DNA from: Streptomyces tagetis
GTDB lineage: Bacteria; Actinomycetota; Actinomycetes; Streptomycetales; Streptomycetaceae
Direction: 5' to 3'
Assembly (NCBI RefSeq): GCF_018069565.1
Contig: NZ_JAGPNL010000002.1
Span: 558,001 to 622,000, forward strand
DNA: 64,000 bases
The notes under the pieces are model-generated. The model had not been told where the DNA came from, searched no databases, and saw only the letters and a program-made list of their open reading frames with translations. Below are positions 60,233 through 64,000 of this stretch, piece by piece; positions within the stretch are counted from its first letter, which is position 1; every line of letters starts with the position of its first letter. The position numbers and the translations under genes are program-made.

Positions 60233-61749
60233 CTCTTCGGACGGTGCCCGGCCGGACCGATCACGTCGTGGTCGTCGGTGCCGGGCTCGCGGGGCTCTCG
60301 GCCGCGCTGCACCTGCTCGGCGCCGGACGCCGCGTGACCCTCCTCGAACGGGACCCGCTGCCCGGCGGCCGGGCCGGCCGCCGTGACCTCGGCGGGTACC
60401 GGCTGGACACCGGCCCGACCGTGCTGACCATGCCGCACCTGGCCGACGAGGCGTTCGCCGCCGTCGGTGAACGCCTCGCCGACCACGTCGAGCTGCTGCC
60501 CCTGCACCCCGCCTACCGGGCCGGTTTCGCCGACGGCTCCACCCTGGACGTGCACACCGACGCGGACGCGATGGAGGCGGAGGTGGCCCGGTTCGCCGGA
60601 CCCCGGGAGGCGGCCGGCTACCGGCGGCTGCGCGAGTGGCTCGGCCGGCTGCACACCGTGCAGATGCGCCGCTTCATCGACGCCAACTTCGACTCGCCCC
60701 TCGGCCTGCTCACCCCCGACCTGGCCCGGCTCGCCGCCCTGGGCGGCTTCGGCCGGCTGGAGCCGCGTATCGGACGGTTCCTGACGGACGAACGGCTGCG
60801 GCGGGTCTTCACCTTCCAGTCCCTGTACGCGGGCGTCACCCCGGCACGGGCCCTCGCCGCCTACGCCGTCATCGCCTACATGGACACCGTCGCCGGTGTC
60901 CACTTCCCCCGCGGCGGTGTGCACGCCCTGCCCCGCGCCATGGCCGGGGCCGCCGTCCGGGCCGGTGCCGACCTGCGCCTCGGCCGGGACGTCCTGCGCC
61001 TCGAACGCACCGGCGACCGGATCACCGCCGTCGTCACCGCCGACGAACGCGTCCCCTGCGACGCCGTCGTCCTCACCCCCGACCTGCCCGTCGTCCACCG
61101 GCTGCTCGGCCGCCGCCCGCGCCGCCCGCTGCGGCTGCGGCACGCCCCGTCCGCCGTCGTGCTGCACGCCGGCACCACCCGCACCTGGCCCCGGCTCGCC
61201 CACCACACGCTGTCCTTCGGCGCCGCGTGGCGGCGCACCTTCGACGAACTGACCAGGACCGGCACCCTGATGACCGACCCCTCCCTGCTGATCACCCGGC
61301 CCACCGCCACCGACCCGGCGCTCGCCCCGCCCGGCCGCCACCTGCACTACGTCCTCGCGCCCTGCCCCAACACCGACACCGGCCCCGGCGCCCACGCCTG
61401 GGAGGAACTGGCGCCCCGCTACCGCGACCGGCTCCTGGCCACCCTGGAACGCCGGGGACTGGACGGCATCGCCGCCGCCATCGAGGAGGAGTGCCTGGTG
61501 ACCCCCGCCGACTGGACCGCCCAGGGGCACGCCGCGGGCACCCCCTTCTCGGTCGCCCACACCTTCGCCCAGACCGGCCCGTTCCGCCCCCGCAACCTGG
61601 TGCGCGGCACCGTCAACGCGGTCCTGGCGGGGTGCGGCACCACCCCCGGCGTCGGCGTGCCGCCCGTGCTCATCTCCGGGAAACTGGCCGCCGCCCGCAT
61701 CACCGGCACGCCCGCCCGCCGCCCCGCCTCCGTGGGCGCGACCCGATGA
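60229..61749 (+). CDS. crtI: Phytoene desaturase
   Basis: A 506-residue FAD-dependent desaturase taking phytoene to lycopene. N-terminal [40 protein letters not shown] and [15 protein letters not shown]-terminal [37 protein letters not shown] precedes the ATG, which overlaps the upstream small ORF. ATGA overlap with crtB. In this family the product passes to CrtY, CrtT and CrtU. Confidence 0.96.
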   Translation: MTLRTVPGRTDHVVVVGAGLAGLSAALHLLGAGRRVTLLERDPLPGGRAGRRDLGGYRLDTGPTVLTMPHLADEAFAAVGERLADHVELLPLHPAYRAGFADGSTLDVHTDADAMEAEVARFAGPREAAGYRRLREWLGRLHTVQMRRFIDANFDSPLGLLTPDLARLAALGGFGRLEPRIGRFLTDERLRRVFTFQSLYAGVTPARALAAYAVIAYMDTVAGVHFPRGGVHALPRAMAGAAVRAGADLRLGRDVLRLERTGDRITAVVTADERVPCDAVVLTPDLPVVHRLLGRRPRRPLRLRHAPSAVVLHAGTTRTWPRLAHHTLSFGAAWRRTFDELTRTGTLMTDPSLLITRPTATDPALAPPGRHLHYVLAPCPNTDTGPGAHAWEELAPRYRDRLLATLERRGLDGIAAAIEEECLVTPADWTAQGHAAGTPFSVAHTFAQTGPFRPRNLVRGTVNAVLAGCGTTPGVGVPPVLISGKLAAARITGTPARRPASVGATR

Positions 61750-62768
61750 CCCGCCGCGAACTGGACGCCGCCGGCATCACCGACCCGTCTTTGCGCGCCG
61801 CCTACACCCGCTGCCGCCGGCTCAACGCCCGCCACGGGCGCACCTACTTCCTCGCCACCCGCCTGCTCCCCGCCGACCGCCGGCCGGCCGTGCACGCCCT
61901 GTACGGATTCGCCCGGTGGGCCGACGAGATCGTCGACGACACGGGGACGCGGGCCACGCCCGCCGACCGCGCCGCCGCCCTGGACCGGCTCGACGCACGG
62001 CTGCGCCGGGCCCTCGCCGGGCAGGGCGGCGGCGACGACCCGGTGGTGAGCGCCGTCGCCCACACCGCCGGGCGGTACGCCATCGACGCGGCGCACTTCA
62101 CCGACTTCATGGCCTCGATGCGCAGCGACCTCACCGTCACCGAGTACGCCACCTACGAGGCCCTGCGCGGCTACATGCACGGCTCGGCCGCCGTGATCGG
62201 CCTCCAGATGCTGCCCGTCCTCGGCACCGTCACGCCCCGCGAGACGGCCGCCCCGCACGCCGCCGCGCTCGGCATCGCCTTCCAGCTCACCAACTTCCTG
62301 CGCGACGTCGGCGAGGACCTCGACCGGGGCCGCGTCTACCTCCCGGCGGACCTGCTGGCCGCGCACGGCGTCGACCGGGACCTGCTCGCCCGGAGCCGTC
62401 GCACCGGCCGCCCCGACCGGCGCGTCACCGCCGCGCTGCGCGCCGCCGAGGACCTGACCCGCTCCGTCTACCGGGAGGCCGCGCCCGGCCTGGCGATGCT
62501 GGACCCCGTCGCCCGGCCCTGCGTCACCACGGCGTTCGTCCTCTACCGGGGCATCCTCGACGCCATCGCGGACGGCGGCTACGCGGTCCTGCACCGGCGG
62601 GCCAGGGTGTCCCGGCGGCGCCGGGCGGCCGTCGCGGGGGAGGGGCTGGCCCGGGTGCTGGCCGCCCGGCTCGCCGCGCGCGCCGCCCGCACCCCCGCCC
62701 CCGCGCCCGTCCCCGCCGGGGCCGCCGTGCCGGCGGAGGCGGCCCGCACCGCCGGGGAGACGCGATGA
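61746..62768 (+). CDS. crtB: Phytoene synthase
   Basis: A 340-residue head-to-head prenyl synthase joining two GGPP. The two Asp-rich motifs are [11 protein letters not shown] and [50 protein letters not shown] precedes. The last 40 residues are Ala/Pro-rich. It needs GGPP, but no crtE lies in the window. Overlaps crtI and crtV by four bases each. Confidence 0.96.
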   Translation: MTRRELDAAGITDPSLRAAYTRCRRLNARHGRTYFLATRLLPADRRPAVHALYGFARWADEIVDDTGTRATPADRAAALDRLDARLRRALAGQGGGDDPVVSAVAHTAGRYAIDAAHFTDFMASMRSDLTVTEYATYEALRGYMHGSAAVIGLQMLPVLGTVTPRETAAPHAAALGIAFQLTNFLRDVGEDLDRGRVYLPADLLAAHGVDRDLLARSRRTGRPDRRVTAALRAAEDLTRSVYREAAPGLAMLDPVARPCVTTAFVLYRGILDAIADGGYAVLHRRARVSRRRRAAVAGEGLARVLAARLAARAARTPAPAPVPAGAAVPAEAARTAGETR

Positions 62769-63763
62769 CGGCGCCCCGCCCCGCCCGGCTGCCGCTGCGG
62801 CTGCGCCGCCGCCCCGTCCCCTGGCGGCGGCAGCGGCCGACCTGGCGCGAGGCCCGGCCCGCGCTCATCGCCGGCGCCCTCGCACGGGCCGTGGCCCGCC
62901 CGTCCGGCAACTGGTACGTCCTCGGCGCCAGTCCGGGCCCGCGCGAGGGCCGCCCGCTGGCCGGGACCGTCGCCGGGACCGAGATCGTCGTCTGGCGGGA
63001 CGCGTACGGACGGCCGGTCGGCGGCCCCGGCGCCTGCCCGCACCTCGGCGCCCCCCTCGCCGAGGCCCCCGTGCGGTGCGGCACCCTCGTCTGCCACTGG
63101 CACGGACTCGCCCTGGACGGCGGCCCCGTCGCCGGCTGGGACCCCCTGCCCGTCCACGACGACGGCGTGCTGACCTGGGTACGGCTCGACGCCGCCGGCG
63201 GTGAGGAGCCCACCCCCGCGCCGGTGGTCCCGGACCGGCCCCCGGCCGACGGCACCCTGACGTCCGTATGGCGCGGCGTCGGCGTCTGCGACCCCGAGGA
63301 CGTGGTCGCCAACCGGCTCGACCCGTGGCACGGCGCCTGGTACCACCCGCACTCCTTCGTCGACCTCACCGTCGTCGCGGCCCCCGACGGAGACGCCGAC
63401 GACCGGTTCGTCGTCGACGTCTCCTTCCGGCTCACCGGGCGTCTGGTCGTCCCGGTCCGGGCCGAGTTCACCGCGCCCGAGCCCCGTACCGTCGTCATGC
63501 GCATCACCGGCGGCGAGGGCACCGGATCGGTGGTGGAGAGCCACGCCACGCCGCTCGGCGCCGACCGCCACGGCCGCCCGCGCACCGCGGTCGTCGAGGC
63601 CGTGCTCGCCACCTCCGAGCGGCCCGGATTCGCCGTGCTCCGCCGGCTCGCCCCCGGTCTGCGCCCCCTGGTGCGGACCGCCGCCGGCCGCCTGTGGCGC
63701 GACGACCTCGCCTACGCCGAACGCCGCCACCACCTGCGCGCGCAGGGCCGCTTCCCCGGCTGA
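62765..63763 (+). CDS. crtV: Rieske [2Fe-2S] protein of carotenoid cluster (DUF5914)
   Basis: A 332-residue protein with a Rieske domain (about 45-145): CPHLGAPL and, further on, CHWHGLAL give the Cys-His/Cys-His cluster ligands. The following 180 residues ([38 protein letters not shown]) correspond to DUF5914, which lacks the usual oxygenase iron triad as far as I can tell. It occupies the crtV position of other Streptomyces clusters; a role in supplying electrons or in oxidising the carotenoid is inferred only. N-terminal 40 residues are Arg/Pro-rich. Confidence 0.88.
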   Translation: MTAPRPARLPLRLRRRPVPWRRQRPTWREARPALIAGALARAVARPSGNWYVLGASPGPREGRPLAGTVAGTEIVVWRDAYGRPVGGPGACPHLGAPLAEAPVRCGTLVCHWHGLALDGGPVAGWDPLPVHDDGVLTWVRLDAAGGEEPTPAPVVPDRPPADGTLTSVWRGVGVCDPEDVVANRLDPWHGAWYHPHSFVDLTVVAAPDGDADDRFVVDVSFRLTGRLVVPVRAEFTAPEPRTVVMRITGGEGTGSVVESHATPLGADRHGRPRTAVVEAVLATSERPGFAVLRRLAPGLRPLVRTAAGRLWRDDLAYAERRHHLRAQGRFPG

Positions 63764-63777
63764 CCGGAAGGGGACCC

Positions 63778-64000
63778 GTGCAGACCTTCCTGCCCCACCC
63801 CGGCTTCCGGGACTCCGCGCTCGTCCTGGACCGCCGCCGCCTCGGCAAACAGCGGGTCGAGGCGCTCCAGGTACTGCGCGGACTGACCGTGCCCGGCTAC
63901 GGCTGGCGCCGGCACCCCGCGGTCCGGATGTGGGCCGGGTACGAGGAGGCCCTGGTCCGCTACGGGCTGGAGGTCTGCCGGGTCTGGCGGGAACAGGGCC
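63778..64000 (+). CDS. Pyrimidine-dimer DNA glycosylase-like (MSMEG_6728 family), 5' part
   Basis: The visible 74 residues start MQTFLPHPGFRDSALVLDRRRLGKQRVEALQVLRGL, the signature of the MSMEG_6728 family, related to the T4 endonuclease V (Pyr_excise) fold: DRRRLGKQRVE matches its catalytic helix region. The rest is outside the window. GGAAGGGG precedes the GTG. It follows crtV by 14 bp on the same strand, so it is probably cotranscribed with the light-protective carotenoid genes. Confidence 0.82.
   Translation, partial: MQTFLPHPGFRDSALVLDRRRLGKQRVEALQVLRGLTVPGYGWRRHPAVRMWAGYEEALVRYGLEVCRVWREQG

Overview
This is high-GC actinobacterial DNA, almost certainly from a Streptomyces chromosome. 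The evidence is strong third-position G/C bias, many GTG and some TTG starts, several apparently leaderless genes, and typical Streptomyces families: a multi-HAMP sensor kinase, SigB/SigF-type sigma factor, ANTAR protein, SpoIIE-type phosphatase with a HATPase tail, DUF5133, DUF6480, the GlgE pathway and isorenieratene-type carotenoid genes. I see no rRNA, tRNA, CRISPR array, insertion sequence or phage gene. The mix of stress, siderophore, carotenoid and orphan regulator genes suggests a chromosome-arm or accessory-rich region (inference).

Layout. 1-5.9 kb: 5' part of a large multi-HAMP sensor kinase, a PRC-barrel stress protein, an anti-sigma-type ATPase, an acyl-CoA ligase, a DUF6480 membrane protein and a YbdK-type carboxylate-amine ligase. 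6.0-16.7 kb: alpha-glucan/trehalose block. The operon glgE-treS-mak-glgB makes branched alpha-glucan through maltose-1-phosphate; a DUF5133 gene precedes it, and a divergent HATPase-like gene is translationally coupled to the debranching enzyme glgX. 16.7-19 kb: VOC protein, ANTAR regulator and an orphan SigB/SigF-type sigma factor. Motifs of the form GNNT-N14-16-GGGTAY precede the PRC gene, the VOC gene and (one mismatch) the sigma gene itself, suggesting a local stress regulon. 19.3-26.5 kb: MarR-ABC exporter operon, an unknown protein, a secreted NLP-type protein, an ATP-dependent DNA ligase, and a TetR/MFS pair.

26.6-35.4 kb: catecholate siderophore locus. Two enterochelin-esterase genes, each below a DmdR/IdeR-type iron box, flank an operon for 2,3-dihydro-2,3-DHB dehydrogenase, isochorismatase, a free-standing aryl carrier protein and a single-module C-A-T-TE synthetase. 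Its adenylation pocket reads as the EntF serine code, so an enterobactin-like tri-serine lactone is predicted. Isochorismate synthase, the DHB-AMP ligase and a transporter are absent here. Two small ORFs not described elsewhere sit inside this operon.

35.5-56.2 kb: peroxiredoxin (preceded by a coupled 54-codon ORF), a PAS/GAF/SpoIIE/HATPase switch protein, a LigD-type 3'-phosphoesterase, aldo-keto reductase, TauD-type dioxygenase, metallophosphoesterase, dienelactone hydrolase, a Sua5/YciO protein, a double-HTH regulator, a catalase, a fructosamine kinase, an SLC13/ArsB-type permease with a possible CTG start, DoxX, GNAT, SRPBCC, a truncated pseudogene, small proteins, and a secreted S1 protease with LacI-type and chitinase-type upstream motifs. 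56.3-64 kb: carotenoid cluster crtU-crtT-crtY diverging from crtI-crtB-crtV. crtE is missing; a 42-codon coupled ORF stands where it usually lies. The window ends in a pyrimidine-dimer-glycosylase-like gene.
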